A stretch of DNA of 64,000 nt from an uncultured Bacteroidia bacterium. GTDB taxonomy: Bacteria > Bacteroidota > Bacteroidia > Bacteroidales > F082. A program made the translations under genes and the position numbers. The stretch spans positions 1-64,000 of the forward strand of contig CACYHX010000004.1 in the NCBI GenBank assembly GCA_902774365.1, written 5' to 3'. Positions 9,539-19,810 of the stretch are shown here, in pieces. Position 1 is the stretch's first letter. Every line of letters starts with the position of its first letter. The notes beneath the pieces were generated by a model. It was not told where the DNA came from, made no database searches, and saw nothing but the letters and a program-made list of their open reading frames with translations.

Positions 9539-10285
9539 TCAGAGTTCCTTAATCCATTCGTAGCCTTTTTCTTCGAGTTCAAGGGCGAGGTTCTTTCCGC
9601 CAGTCTTGACGATGCGACCGTCATACATCACATGGACAAAGTCGGGGACGATGTAGTCGAGCAGACGCTGGTAGTGTGTGATGACCACAAAGGCATTCTC
9701 AGCATTATGGAGCTGGTTGACGCCATGGGCAACGATGCGCAACGCGTCAATATCGAGGCCCGAGTCGGTCTCGTCGAGGATGGCAAGGCTCGGCTCCAAC
9801 ATGGCCATCTGGAAAATCTCGTTCTTCTTCTTCTCGCCACCGCTGTAGCCCACATTGACGAAACGGTTCTGCAGTTTTTCGGTGATTTCCACCATAGCCT
9901 GCTTCTCCTTCATCATCTTCATGAAGTCGACAGTGCTCATCGGCGGCAAGCCTTGGTATTCACGCTTCGAGTTGACAGCCGTACGCATAAAGTTCTGTAT
10001 GCTCACGCCTGGAATCTCAACGGGGTATTGAAAGCTGAGGAAGATACCTTCGTTAGCGCGGTCCTCAGGCGACATCCCAACGATGTTCTTACCCTTGTAC
10101 CAAATCTCGCCTTCCGTGATTTCATAGCCCTCGCGACCCGTGATAGCCGCCGCAAGCGTGCTCTTTCCTGTTCCGTTAGGGCCCATGATGGCGTGGATTT
10201 CGCCTTCGTTGACGCCTAAGTTCAATCCTTTCAGGATTTCCTTGCCTCCGATGGAGACGTGTAGGTTTTTGATATTCAGAAGCAT
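9539..10285 (-). CDS. sufC: SufC Fe-S assembly ATPase
   Basis: ABC-type ATPase of the SufBCD complex, soluble in the cytoplasm. The 248-residue protein has Walker A GPNGTGKST, the signature region GYSGGEKKK and Walker B LAILDETDSGLD, as in SufC. The ATG at 10285 (MLLNIKNLHV) fits the family start better than the TTG three codons upstream. It lies 31 bases downstream of sufB. Confidence 0.96.
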   Translation of the reverse strand: MLLNIKNLHVSIGGKEILKGLNLGVNEGEIHAIMGPNGTGKSTLAAAITGREGYEITEGEIWYKGKNIVGMSPEDRANEGIFLSFQYPVEIPGVSIQNFMRTAVNSKREYQGLPPMSTVDFMKMMKEKQAMVEITEKLQNRFVNVGYSGGEKKKNEIFQMAMLEPSLAILDETDSGLDIDALRIVAHGVNQLHNAENAFVVITHYQRLLDYIVPDFVHVMYDGRIVKTGGKNLALELEEKGYEWIKEL

Positions 10286-10316
10286 ATAATTCAAAATTTA
10301 AAATTCAAGATTTAGA

Positions 10317-11768
10317 TTATCCGACGCTGCCTTCCAATGTGATTGACAATAATTTTTGCGCCTCAACTGCAAATTCCATAGGCAGTTTGTTCAGCACGTC
10401 CTTGGCATAGCCGTTGACGATGAGGCCGATAGCCTTTTCCGTCGGGATGCCACGCTGCTGACAATAGAACAATTGATCTTCGGAGATCTTTGAGGTCGTG
10501 GCCTCGTGTTCGAGGATGCTCGATTCGTTACCACATTCCACATATGGCCATGTGTGCGCACCGCATTTGTCGCCCAAAAGCAGCGAGTCGCACTGCGAGT
10601 AGTTACGGGAGTTTTCAGCTTTGGCGGCCACCCTCACTAGGCCACGATAGCCATTCTGGCTGTGGCCGGCCGAGATACCTTTAGAGATAATGGTGCTACG
10701 GGTGTTCTTACCCAAATGGATCATCTTGGTACCCGTGTCGGCCTGCTGGTAGTTGTTGGTCACGGCAACAGAGTAGAACTCACCCACCGAGTGGTCGCCC
10801 AACAGCACGCAGCCTGGGTATTTCCAGGTGATGGCTGATCCCGTCTCGACCTGCGTCCAAGAGATCTTGGAGCGGTCGCCACGGCAAAGGCCGCGCTTGG
10901 TGACAAGGTTGTAAACGCCACCCTTGCCGTCCTTGTCGCCAGGATACCAGTTCTGTACCGTGGAGTATTTCACCTCGGCGTCAGTCTCAGCGATAATCTC
11001 CACGATGGCGGCATGGAGTTGATTCTCATCACGTTGCGGGGCGGTGCAGCCTTCCATATAGCTCACGTAGGCACCTTCGTCGGCCACAATGAGCGTACGC
11101 TCAAACTGACCTGTGTTGGCTGCATTGATGCGGAAATAGGTGGACAGTTCCAAGGGGCAACGCACACCCTTCGGGATGTAACAGAACGAGCCGTCGCTGA
11201 AGACTGCCGAGTTGAGGGCTGCAAAGAAGTTGTCGGTATAAGGCACCACCTTGCCGAGATATTTCTTTACCAAGTCAGGATGCTGCTTCACCGCCTCGCT
11301 GAACGACATGAAGATGACGCCGTGTTTGGAGAGCGTCTCTTGGAAGGTCGTCTTCACCGAGGTGGAGTCCATCACCGCGTCGACGGCCACGCCCGAGAGT
11401 TTCTTCTGCTCGTCGAGCGAGATGCCGAGTTTGTCGAAGGTGGCCAACAGTTCGGGGTCCACCTCGTCGAGGCTCTGCTTCTGCTGACGTTTGCGCGGCG
11501 CAGCATAGTAAATGATGTCCTGATAGTTGATCTCAGGGATATCGAGATGCGCCCAGTTGGGTTGTTTCAAGGTCTGCCAATGACGGAAGGCCTTCAGACG
11601 GAACTCCAACAGCCACTCCGGCTCTTCCTTTTTCTTGGAGATGAGGCGGATGATGTCCTCATTCAAGCCCTTCGGCACAAAATCGGTCTCAATATCGGTC
11701 ACAAAGCCGTATTCGTACTCCTTGTTTGTGACTTCGCTGATGATATTTTCGTTCGGATTCGAATCCAT
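10317..11768 (-). CDS. sufB: SufB Fe-S scaffold protein
   Basis: Scaffold on which SufBCD builds Fe-S clusters. The 483-residue protein matches full-length SufB, with [35 protein letters not shown], and [13 protein letters not shown] near the C-terminus. The start at 11768 (MDSNPNEN) is supported by an AAGGAG-like ribosome binding site at 11773-11778. The in-frame extension upstream would run across the promoter. It is the first gene of the operon. Confidence 0.95.
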   Translation of the reverse strand: MDSNPNENIISEVTNKEYEYGFVTDIETDFVPKGLNEDIIRLISKKKEEPEWLLEFRLKAFRHWQTLKQPNWAHLDIPEINYQDIIYYAAPRKRQQKQSLDEVDPELLATFDKLGISLDEQKKLSGVAVDAVMDSTSVKTTFQETLSKHGVIFMSFSEAVKQHPDLVKKYLGKVVPYTDNFFAALNSAVFSDGSFCYIPKGVRCPLELSTYFRINAANTGQFERTLIVADEGAYVSYMEGCTAPQRDENQLHAAIVEIIAETDAEVKYSTVQNWYPGDKDGKGGVYNLVTKRGLCRGDRSKISWTQVETGSAITWKYPGCVLLGDHSVGEFYSVAVTNNYQQADTGTKMIHLGKNTRSTIISKGISAGHSQNGYRGLVRVAAKAENSRNYSQCDSLLLGDKCGAHTWPYVECGNESSILEHEATTSKISEDQLFYCQQRGIPTEKAIGLIVNGYAKDVLNKLPMEFAVEAQKLLSITLEGSVG

Positions 11769-11804
11769 TTTTCTCCTTATTAAGAATGATTTCAAATTAG
11801 GCCG

Positions 11805-11832
11805 CAAAGATACATATATTATCTGAAACAAA
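11805..11832 (-). promoter_or_regulatory. Promoter of the suf operon
   Basis: On the minus strand the -7 box is TATCTTTG (11805-11812) and a TTTG lies at 11829-11832, 16 bases upstream. The box is 36 bases before the sufB ATG. Confidence 0.7.
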
Positions 11833-11855
11833 ATCACAATTATATAGATTATTAC

Positions 11856-11863
11856 TACATTTG
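11856..11863 (+). promoter_or_regulatory. Promoter -7 box of the secreted protein at 11910
   Basis: TACATTTG matches TAnnTTTG and lies 46 bases before the ATG. It is divergent from, and close to, the suf promoter. Confidence 0.55.
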
Positions 11864-11909
11864 CAGCTGTTAATAATACCAATTTGTTTATAAAGAAAAC
11901 GTCAAAAAT

Positions 11910-13661
11910 ATGAAGAAGCTACTACATTTAATCATGATGGTGTTAGCATTCGCTGGCACAACTGTAGCCCAGGACATCTGGTCGGCGGGCTACTACACTG
12001 ATGGAAACGGCAACCAACAAGCCGCCGTTTACCATAACAGCCTAAAGATGTTCAGTACGAACTACGGCGGCAACCTCTCAGGCGACTGCACCGGTGTTGA
12101 CGTCGATGGCGATGATGTCTATTGGATCAGAAACTGCTACGATGCAGGCTCGTTCTATTATGCCGACATCATGAAGAACGACGAAATGTACCTCAACTCG
12201 CCCATTGGCCAAAGCCGCCACATCTACAGCCTTGACCGCTTTTACGGCACCTTGCTTGCTACAGGCTGTATGGACATCGACGGCGTTACGACAGCTGTGC
12301 TTTGGAGCGGTGACGATGCGGAACCGGCATTCGTCATGGGTGACGAAACCTATCCGAGCGAGGCATACGCCACCACGGTTGTTGCCAACACAGACATGGG
12401 CCTCCATTCGTATTCCTGCGGTTATCAATATATCACCGAAACCTCCATACGCGGCATAATTTGGAAGGACGGCAACCTCTTCTATCGATTCCCCAACATC
12501 AAGGCAATTATGTATGACATTGATTACCACGACGGCTACTTCTATACCGTGGGCATAGATATGACCGACAGTGATGTCAAGCTGAAGGTGTGGGAAGTTA
12601 CAGGTTGGGGCACCACTGACCATGTGGTTTACACGCTCTCCGAGTCGATGAGTTCGAGTTTTGTGGACGAGCGCTTCTCAATTTACGTTGATGATGCTGG
12701 CGACATCTACGTGAACGGCATGGACGGCTCCTCCGACAAAGTGTGGAAAAACGGTACTGAAATCTACAACACAGGCTCCTACTTCAACACGGTGCTCGCC
12801 AACACCGACGGTATCTACTACGCAGGGGCCGAGAGCGTCGGCAAGGTCTGGAAAGACGGATCCTTGCTTTACGAGATTGAGGACGCCCAGAGAATCACGA
12901 GCATCATCGTTCCCGAGCCCGCCTGCGACAACCAGGTGCGCACCCTGCCCTACTTTGAAGGCTTCGAAACAGGCGCAACCGACTGGACCTGTTGGGTAAC
13001 GGAAGACAGAGACAACGACAACGGGACCTATGGGGCATTTTGGCATAGGTCCGGAGATCATCACGCCACTGGCAACTATTGCGCCTGGCACGACATGGGG
13101 CCGTCAGGGGTTGATCAGGAAGGCTGGTTAGTCACTCCCCTCATCGCCATCCCCGAAGGCGACAACGTCAGGATGAGCTTCAAAACCCTAGAGGTAATCT
13201 CGAATAGCTTCGGGGATGGAAATGCAATCCTTTGGGCCTACGACGGAACCACCATGACTGAGCTTTGGAGTCAATCCGTAGAAAACGCTTCCGGCGAATG
13301 GAAAGAGGTGGAAGTTGACCTCAGCGCCTTCCGAGGCCAAGAGATTCAGCTCGGTTTCAGTTACACCGGCATCATGACCCTTATCTGGTACCTCGACGAC
13401 ATCAGCATAGAGCAGGGAAGCGTTCATGTTGACGAGAACCAAGATAGTTTGGTGAAGCTCTACCCCAACCCCGCCAAAGACGTAATCCACGTCAAAGGCC
13501 TTGAAACCAACACTGAGGTGAAGATATACAATGCGTTAGGTGTCTTGGTGAACGTGGTCAACGTTGGCAGCGATGAAGAAATTGATGTCAGCGAGTTGAG
13601 CGGAGGCCTCTACCTGTTGCATTGTGGCAATGCTACGCTGCGTTTTGTCAAAACGAACTAA
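11910..13661 (+). CDS. Secreted T9SS cargo protein with choice-of-anchor J-like domain
   Basis: A 583-residue exported protein of unknown binding target. Residues 1-20 are a signal peptide ending in VAQ. Residues about 21-330 carry repeats with Trp, Gly and Asp ([30 protein letters not shown]) that suggest a beta-propeller-like fold. Residues about 345-510 match the choice-of-anchor J/MAM-like domain (PYFEGFETG...WLVTPLI...LDDISIEQG). The last ~75 residues are a T9SS type A sorting domain ([14 protein letters not shown]...GGLYLLHC). It is followed after five bases by the PHP-like gene. Confidence 0.75.
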   Translation: MKKLLHLIMMVLAFAGTTVAQDIWSAGYYTDGNGNQQAAVYHNSLKMFSTNYGGNLSGDCTGVDVDGDDVYWIRNCYDAGSFYYADIMKNDEMYLNSPIGQSRHIYSLDRFYGTLLATGCMDIDGVTTAVLWSGDDAEPAFVMGDETYPSEAYATTVVANTDMGLHSYSCGYQYITETSIRGIIWKDGNLFYRFPNIKAIMYDIDYHDGYFYTVGIDMTDSDVKLKVWEVTGWGTTDHVVYTLSESMSSSFVDERFSIYVDDAGDIYVNGMDGSSDKVWKNGTEIYNTGSYFNTVLANTDGIYYAGAESVGKVWKDGSLLYEIEDAQRITSIIVPEPACDNQVRTLPYFEGFETGATDWTCWVTEDRDNDNGTYGAFWHRSGDHHATGNYCAWHDMGPSGVDQEGWLVTPLIAIPEGDNVRMSFKTLEVISNSFGDGNAILWAYDGTTMTELWSQSVENASGEWKEVEVDLSAFRGQEIQLGFSYTGIMTLIWYLDDISIEQGSVHVDENQDSLVKLYPNPAKDVIHVKGLETNTEVKIYNALGVLVNVVNVGSDEEIDVSELSGGLYLLHCGNATLRFVKTN

Positions 13662-13666
13662 ACCTC

Positions 13667-14893
13667 ATGAGCAAAAAGAAAGGCTTCTGGTTCTATTTCG
13701 GCAGGGTGATGGCCGGCATCGGCATCGCCTTGCTGCTAGTGATATTGTATGTCTACCTCTCCGTGCCCACATACAGCTTCAAGGAACCAAGGCCCTTCAG
13801 TGGCGAATACCTTTACAATCCTTATCAGGACATGAATCCCGACCAATGGAAGAAATACCACTTCCATTGCCACTCGCGCAGGTATCTTGGGCTCACCAAC
13901 GGGCGCAAAAGCAAAGAAGAGACTATCGACAGCGTCTATCAAGCCTTAGGCTATGACCATTACGGCATCTCTGACTATATGGGCATCAACACGCATGGCT
14001 CTGAAAGAGAGGATTATATCCCTGCCTACGAACATGGTTATGGCCTGTTCCGCAAGACGCACCAAATTTGCATCGGTGCCGAGAAAGTGTATTGGCCTGA
14101 CTTCCCCTTCATGCAGAACCTTAACATGAAGCAGCACATGATCAACAAGTTGGGCGAACGTTGCCGTTTCGTCATGCCCGCCCATGCCTCATTCACCAAA
14201 GGCTACAAGGTAAGCGACATGATTTTTTTGAGCAACTATCGTCTGATTGAAGTGGTCAACCCATACGGCAACGCCTTCGAGCATTGGGACAAAGCCCTTT
14301 CAAACGGTCACCGTGTGTATGCCCTCGGCGACGATGACACGCATAACATCAACAAAGCCAGCGAGGTGTGCCATAACCTGACCATGGTCAACACAGAGAG
14401 CCTTGACCCAGAAAGCGTATACAATGCCCTTGACCTAGGTCTCTGCTATGCCGTTGAGTTCGACAACTTTTTCCACTACCCCATGACATTGGCCGAAAAG
14501 GTCGAGCAGGCCCATGCCCTCCCCTACTTGACCTGTGCGCAATTGGTTGGCGACACCTTATTCATCGAGACCTCTTCACCTGAGATGCAAGAAGTGCAAT
14601 TCATCGGACAAGACGGCAAGGTGCTAAAAACCGAAGAAAACGTGGCAACAGCCCTTTATGTCATCCAGCCCGAAGACCATTATGTGCGCACACATATCAA
14701 CGTCAACGGCTTACAGCATTTCTATCTCAATCCTGTCACGAGACACACGACGCCCGAGCCTGTCGACCGGCAACTTGACTTTGTCAATCAGGCGCAGACC
14801 TATCTATATTGGTTTGTTTATATCGTAGCTTTTGTGGCATTGGCTTGGTATCTTATCAAAATGGCCAAAGCCAAAAAAGAGGAAAACAAGTGA
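13667..14893 (+). CDS. Membrane-anchored PHP-like (phosphoesterase-type) protein
   Basis: A 408-residue protein with one N-terminal helix (about 12-31) and one C-terminal helix, so the middle is probably periplasmic. The central region has PHP-domain features: HFHCHS near the start, GISDYMG, VMPAHAS, and GDDDTHN as a late metal-ligand cluster. The activity is not known. The ATG at 13667 lies just after the upstream stop. Its own stop TGA overlaps the GTG start of the next gene, which suggests coupled translation with the glycosyltransferase. Confidence 0.7.
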   Translation: MSKKKGFWFYFGRVMAGIGIALLLVILYVYLSVPTYSFKEPRPFSGEYLYNPYQDMNPDQWKKYHFHCHSRRYLGLTNGRKSKEETIDSVYQALGYDHYGISDYMGINTHGSEREDYIPAYEHGYGLFRKTHQICIGAEKVYWPDFPFMQNLNMKQHMINKLGERCRFVMPAHASFTKGYKVSDMIFLSNYRLIEVVNPYGNAFEHWDKALSNGHRVYALGDDDTHNINKASEVCHNLTMVNTESLDPESVYNALDLGLCYAVEFDNFFHYPMTLAEKVEQAHALPYLTCAQLVGDTLFIETSSPEMQEVQFIGQDGKVLKTEENVATALYVIQPEDHYVRTHINVNGLQHFYLNPVTRHTTPEPVDRQLDFVNQAQTYLYWFVYIVAFVALAWYLIKMAKAKKEENK

Positions 14894-16476
14894 GGATTAA
14901 AGAACAAAATATCAACAAGATATTGACATGGCTGCTGGTCATCAGTGCAGTCGTGAGAGGCATTTTGGCCGCATGGATGGAGTTTGGCAACGACGAGGTG
15001 TATTACTGGACTTACGCCCTCTATCCCGACTGGAGCCACTTCGACCATCCTCCCATGGTAGGCTTGGTGATACAGCTTTTTAGTCTTAACTTGTTGCTTG
15101 ACAGCGAGTTTTTCATCCGTTTGGCATCGGTCGTCATGATGACCGCCAACACCTATATTATATTTTGCATTGGCAAGGAACTTAAGGACGCCCGGACGGG
15201 ACTTTATGCCGCCTTGCTTTACACCGCTTCCATCTATGCCTTTGTCATCACAGGCATCTTCATTATGCCCGACACGCCACTGATGTTGTTTTGGCTGCTG
15301 GCCATTTGGTCAGCAATTAGGTCCCTGAGCCTGTCGAAGGGCCGGTTTTTTATTCTTTTCGGACTCTTCTCGGGCTTAGCCATGCTCTCCAAATATTCAG
15401 GTGTTTTCCTATGGGTTGGCATGGGCCTTTACATCTTGATATTCAACAGAAAACAACTAAAAAACCCCTATTTATACCTCTCCTTGCTGATTTCAGCTAT
15501 CTGTTGCATTCCCATTCTTTATTGGAACATCAAATACAACTTTGCCAGTCTCAGTTTCCATGGCGAGCGCGTGGGTGGCGGAGCCTTAAATTTCAGCACC
15601 TTCGGGACCGAATTGGCCGGCGAGTTCTTCTATAACAACCCCGTCACCTTCGTCTTGGCCGTCATCACCGTCGTTGCGGTTTTCAAGAAACGGCTTAACC
15701 TTGAAAAATCAGCACAACGCCTCATCCTGTGCATCGCTCTGCCGATGATTGCACTGTTTTGGGTGTTCTCTCTGACGAGGCCCACCTTGCCACACTGGAA
15801 CTCACCCGCATACATCTTGCTCATCCTACTATCCGCTGTTTATCTACGCGACAAACAATCCAACAATCAATCATTGCCCAAATCCATCATCGCGGCATTA
15901 TCCGTGCTCATAATTACCTTGGTGATTGGCGTAGCAGAAATCAAGACAGGCTTCATCCCACTTGACAGACATACTGACCCAGAACAGATTGGTCGCGACG
16001 ATTTCACCGTCGACATGTACGGTTGGCGACAGCTTGGCGAGAAGTTTGCCGACTTCCGTGCCCAAAAAATCGCCGAAGGCGTGATGAACGAAGAGGACGG
16101 CATCGTGGCCAACCAATGGTTCCCACTTGCCAACCTAGATTATTACGTCGCCCGACCTCTCGGGCTGCGTGTCATGGGCTTGGGATGGCCAGAATTCTTA
16201 CACAAATACCTATGGATCAACGATAAACGCGGCGGATTCCATTTAGGAGAGAATTATTGGTTCCTTTCAGACAGTCGATATCCGAAGGACCCGAAGACGA
16301 CTTACCAATGGTATTTCAAGGAAATAGAGCTTGTTGGCGTGATTGAAATCGACCGCTGTGGCAGACCTGCAAAGAACTTCTTTGTCTACACTTGCAAAGA
16401 CCTTTGCGACCAACCGCCTACCTTGCAAAGCCTCATGGCTGCTTCCGACGCAGCAGATACAGCGTCCCGTCAGTAG
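14890..16476 (+). CDS. ArnT/PMT-like integral-membrane glycosyltransferase
   Basis: A 528-residue multi-pass protein of the polyprenyl-phosphate-sugar-dependent GT-C class. The first loop has NDEVYYWTY and FDHPPMVG, the acidic and DHPP motifs of ArnT/PMT-family transferases. About ten to twelve hydrophobic segments follow, then a soluble C-terminal part. It likely moves a lipid-linked sugar onto an envelope acceptor. The GTG at 14890 overlaps the preceding stop codon. Codons at 15321-15343 encode LSLSKGR through a palindromic repeat. Its 3' end overlaps the convergent DUF2079 gene by 44 bases. Confidence 0.8.
   Translation: MRIKEQNINKILTWLLVISAVVRGILAAWMEFGNDEVYYWTYALYPDWSHFDHPPMVGLVIQLFSLNLLLDSEFFIRLASVVMMTANTYIIFCIGKELKDARTGLYAALLYTASIYAFVITGIFIMPDTPLMLFWLLAIWSAIRSLSLSKGRFFILFGLFSGLAMLSKYSGVFLWVGMGLYILIFNRKQLKNPYLYLSLLISAICCIPILYWNIKYNFASLSFHGERVGGGALNFSTFGTELAGEFFYNNPVTFVLAVITVVAVFKKRLNLEKSAQRLILCIALPMIALFWVFSLTRPTLPHWNSPAYILLILLSAVYLRDKQSNNQSLPKSIIAALSVLIITLVIGVAEIKTGFIPLDRHTDPEQIGRDDFTVDMYGWRQLGEKFADFRAQKIAEGVMNEEDGIVANQWFPLANLDYYVARPLGLRVMGLGWPEFLHKYLWINDKRGGFHLGENYWFLSDSRYPKDPKTTYQWYFKEIELVGVIEIDRCGRPAKNFFVYTCKDLCDQPPTLQSLMAASDAADTASRQ
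15321..15343. repeat. Palindromic repeat inside the glycosyltransferase gene
   Basis: CCCTGAGCCTGTCGAAGGG has complementary ends (CCCT/AGGG, then a near match around TCGA). It is the inverse of the intergenic element at 27499-27522. Here it is read in frame as SLSLSKG within a loop of the membrane protein. Confidence 0.65.
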
Positions 16477-17878
16477 CCACGGTGTCGTAGTCGTCATGGT
16501 CGGGGAACACCCTTTTCCAATATTTCACCATCTCGAAATAAGGCTCCATTATCATCACATAATCCGCGCCTGGATTGGGGCGATTGTCGAGGTCATAAAT
16601 CTCGTCACGCAAAGCCAAATGCGGGACAAACACCGTGGCGGCACTTACCGAAGCATCGTCTGGAATCTGCCGAATCAGCTGGCGGGCATATTTGACATCG
16701 AACTTCCTCTGTTGATAATGCCGCCCTTGGAAAACGCTAATCTGGTCCAAGAGCACCATGGAATTCGGTTCACCTATGGTGTAGAAGGTGGTCAGAATGG
16801 TGGAAAGGAGCAAGGCCAAAGCCAAAACCAGCCTTGGAAGTTGCTTTTTCAGCCTGAGAATCACCAAGAAAGAGGAAACGATCAACACTGGCACAAATTC
16901 CACATTGTAGTGCACCGAAATGCCCCAAAGCATCGGGTCGATGGAGAACATTTTTTGCACGATGAGTGGAATGAGCATAAACAAATAGTTGGGTTTCAGC
17001 AAGGTAAGCAACATCCCCGAAGCCAAGGCACAAAAATAGAACTCGGCCTTGCGCGGGTTGATATTGGGATGGGCGTTGGTGTTGGTGAACAGAATACGCA
17101 ACGTCTCGCCGGGATGGGTGACGAGTTGCAGGGCAATCTCTGCATAGTTGCTTCCCAAATGGCTGTAGCGACTGATGCCTTGACCTCCTATTTTCGGCAT
17201 CACCACCATATTGATAATCAAGAAATAAGCCAATCCAAAAACAGCGTATGCGAGGAGATGCCAAAGCACTTTCTTGTCTTTGCGGTAGTCCCACATCAGG
17301 CCGATAGCGATGAAAAACAGCCACAAAGAAAGGTTCTCCTTTCCGATGACAAACAACACGACCATCAGCGTTGCCAACCTCATCTGCCGCTTTTTGATGA
17401 AATAGAGCAGCCATGGCAACATCATGGCTGTCAAAACATTGGAATGGTAGTCGTAGGACATCGCATGGATGATGCCGAAGGAGAAGAAGAAAATGGCCGA
17501 GGCCAAAATCGGCATGAGGTCGTCGTCGGTATACAGCCCAATGAGTTTGTAAATGCCCCAACCGCCCAGTAGGACAGCGGCAATCTGAACGATAAGCAAC
17601 GTATATGATCCAAAAAGGCAGACCAAAGGCGAAAGTATCAGCAGATACAGGTCAAAATGGGCAGCGAGAATGCTTTGCGGTGCTTCCTTGAACATGCTGC
17701 AATCGTCGATGCTGAAGTGCAAGAAGTCGTGCATCGCATGGGTATAAAGCCCCAAATCCAATCCGTAAGTCTTGAAAAGAAAATGGTTGACCAGAGAAAT
17801 AAGGACATAGACAATGCCCGCCAAAACAAAGACCGAAACAAGAAGTCTCTTCTTGTTTTTCACGGACATTGGGCTCAT
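16433..17878 (-). CDS. DUF2079-family multi-pass membrane protein
   Basis: A 481-residue membrane protein from the ATG at 17878. The early region GLDLGLYTHAMHDF followed by QSILAAHFDLYLLILSPL is typical of DUF2079 proteins, which resemble GT-C glycosyltransferases. About ten hydrophobic segments and a soluble C-terminal region follow. The start at 17878 lies 7 bases after the stop of the upstream sulfatase gene; in-frame ATGs further upstream would overlap that gene. The acceptor is unknown, and the neighbouring envelope genes suggest an envelope role. Confidence 0.75.
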   Translation of the reverse strand: MSPMSVKNKKRLLVSVFVLAGIVYVLISLVNHFLFKTYGLDLGLYTHAMHDFLHFSIDDCSMFKEAPQSILAAHFDLYLLILSPLVCLFGSYTLLIVQIAAVLLGGWGIYKLIGLYTDDDLMPILASAIFFFSFGIIHAMSYDYHSNVLTAMMLPWLLYFIKKRQMRLATLMVVLFVIGKENLSLWLFFIAIGLMWDYRKDKKVLWHLLAYAVFGLAYFLIINMVVMPKIGGQGISRYSHLGSNYAEIALQLVTHPGETLRILFTNTNAHPNINPRKAEFYFCALASGMLLTLLKPNYLFMLIPLIVQKMFSIDPMLWGISVHYNVEFVPVLIVSSFLVILRLKKQLPRLVLALALLLSTILTTFYTIGEPNSMVLLDQISVFQGRHYQQRKFDVKYARQLIRQIPDDASVSAATVFVPHLALRDEIYDLDNRPNPGADYVMIMEPYFEMVKYWKRVFPDHDDYDTVATDGTLYLLRRKQP

Positions 17879-17885
17879 GACCTTA

Positions 17886-19799
17886 TCAATTCTTGCCTGC
17901 ATCATTATACAACCCTTTTTGGTACACAAAACTCAAAAAAGCCAGATACGACTTCATGTTCTGAAGCTCTGTATCAAAAGGCAAATCCGAAGGCTCCAGC
18001 AGATAGTCCGAATTCATGCGATAACACCTTGCCTCGTCGCTCATCATATCCCACGTGACCACCTTGCCGTTCTCCATCCAAAAATGGAGGTTGTCGTAAT
18101 TGTTCATCGTGGCAAACGGCTGGTAATCCTTAGCAAAGAGGTTTCTCCCAATGCACGGGAAAGCCCCTTTGTAGCCGATTTCCGAAAGGAGGGTCGGCAC
18201 AAAATCCATCTGGGAACAAACCGCATCGAAAACCGTGTCACAACGACTCCCGTTCAGCAGCAATGCAGGGATGTGGAACATCCTGAACGGACGATCTTCC
18301 TGGGAATACACCTCCCCGTGGTCCGCTGTACGCAACACCAACGTGTTTTCATAATCCGGCAAGGTCTTTAATCGGTCCATGAAGGTGCCAAAAGCATAGT
18401 CAGCATAATAGTAAGATGCTTTCATGTCTTGAAATCCAGCCACTTCCGGGTGCGATTTTGCAAACTCTTCCGGTATGTCGTATGGAAGATGGTTGCTCAT
18501 GGTCAGGATGACGGTGAGATGGGGCTGCTTCGCTTCCTTGATTTTTTGGTAGGCAAAGTCAAAGAGGTCTTCGTCACACACCCCCCAGTCGTTTTTAAAT
18601 CTCCATGTGTCGAAATCCTCCACGCCGTAAATGTGCTGGAAGTTGCCTTGACGCAGATAGTCGCGCATATCATCATAGTCAAGGTTACCGCCATGGATGA
18701 AATAAGTCTCGTACCCCTCTTGCCTCACGGCATCGGCAATGGTGAAGAATGCATTGGATTCCCTGCGTCGGATAAGCGAGCTGCCAATGACCGAGGGGAA
18801 ACCCGACATCACCGATACAATGCCATGCTGGGTACGCGGACCGTTTGAAAAACAATGGGTAAACAACATGCCTTCCTTGCAGATGGAATCAAAATACGGG
18901 GAATAGGACCGCTCGTCTTGGCCGACGACACCCGTCAACGTGGCGCTGAAACTCTCGCCGATGATGATGACAATGTTTTTTGGAGTCTCCAATATGTTGG
19001 GCTCATTGAACTTGCGCAATGTGGGCGCCATTGGACTGACCAGGGTTTCCTCCTTTGAACAAATGAAGGCCAGGTTTTTCGCCATGTCTTCCTTAACTTC
19101 TTGGTCTTCAAAAGGAAACATATCGCCATGCGTTCTGTGAATGACGCTGTACGACTTGACCAATGTATAGGCGCCATTGCTTGCGGCCTGGTTTAGCATG
19201 ACTTCTGAGGAGAAAGTGGTGAGTCTCCAAAAAGGAGGGCCATAATACAAAAAGGATAAAACGCCAAAAGTAAACAACACGGCAGGAATGGTATGCCCAA
19301 CCTGTTGTCTCATCTGAACCTCCCTGAAAAGCCTCTCCACAAGCAGCCATATCAAAACCACGGCCACGATACAGCCTATGATAATCCACAACAAAGGGAA
19401 GCTTTTCCATATCATCACGAAGTTTTCCCAGGGGTTCTCCCCGAAAAGTCGTACCAAATTGTAACTCAATCGGGTATTGTAGTAACCATAGTAGAACACA
19501 TCCAATACGTTGAGGGCTGCCACAGACAGGAAAGCTGTTGTCAAGCCAATGGTGAGGACTCTCTTCCCTGCCTTTTCGTTGAGGAAAGCAACCAGAATCC
19601 CCAACAAAAAACAAACGATGACACAACACGACATCACGCTTGAATCAATGATGACGCCAATCCCCAACGCTTTCAGAATGTCCATGAAGCGCATTCCTGC
19701 TTCATGATGGACACAAATGAAAATGACGCGCAACAGGGAAAGTGTGCACATGCTGATGCCAAAATAGCACAGCAAGCGTTTGTAAAGCGCAGTCCTCAT
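17886..19799 (-). CDS. LTA synthase family sulfatase-fold membrane enzyme
   Basis: A 637-residue protein with about five N-terminal membrane helices (to about residue 180) and a C-terminal periplasmic alkaline-phosphatase/sulfatase-fold domain. The domain begins NIVIIIGESFSATLTG, contains SNGPRTQHGIVSVMSG around the expected nucleophile, YFIHGG, and the late metal motif TADHGE. LtaS and phosphoethanolamine transferases share this layout, so it likely transfers a phospho-alcohol to an envelope glycolipid or glycan. The ATG at 19799 is chosen because the longer frame would run into the pepT gene. It lies 11 bases downstream of pepT. Confidence 0.85.
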   Translation of the reverse strand: MRTALYKRLLCYFGISMCTLSLLRVIFICVHHEAGMRFMDILKALGIGVIIDSSVMSCCVIVCFLLGILVAFLNEKAGKRVLTIGLTTAFLSVAALNVLDVFYYGYYNTRLSYNLVRLFGENPWENFVMIWKSFPLLWIIIGCIVAVVLIWLLVERLFREVQMRQQVGHTIPAVLFTFGVLSFLYYGPPFWRLTTFSSEVMLNQAASNGAYTLVKSYSVIHRTHGDMFPFEDQEVKEDMAKNLAFICSKEETLVSPMAPTLRKFNEPNILETPKNIVIIIGESFSATLTGVVGQDERSYSPYFDSICKEGMLFTHCFSNGPRTQHGIVSVMSGFPSVIGSSLIRRRESNAFFTIADAVRQEGYETYFIHGGNLDYDDMRDYLRQGNFQHIYGVEDFDTWRFKNDWGVCDEDLFDFAYQKIKEAKQPHLTVILTMSNHLPYDIPEEFAKSHPEVAGFQDMKASYYYADYAFGTFMDRLKTLPDYENTLVLRTADHGEVYSQEDRPFRMFHIPALLLNGSRCDTVFDAVCSQMDFVPTLLSEIGYKGAFPCIGRNLFAKDYQPFATMNNYDNLHFWMENGKVVTWDMMSDEARCYRMNSDYLLEPSDLPFDTELQNMKSYLAFLSFVYQKGLYNDAGKN

Positions 19800-19810
19800 T
19801 CTTATCTCAG

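Noticed and set aside
16343-17572. A 409-codon open frame on the plus strand opposite the DUF2079 gene
   Set aside because: The translation is rich in His and Gln with no recognisable domain, whereas the minus strand encodes a membrane protein with family motifs.
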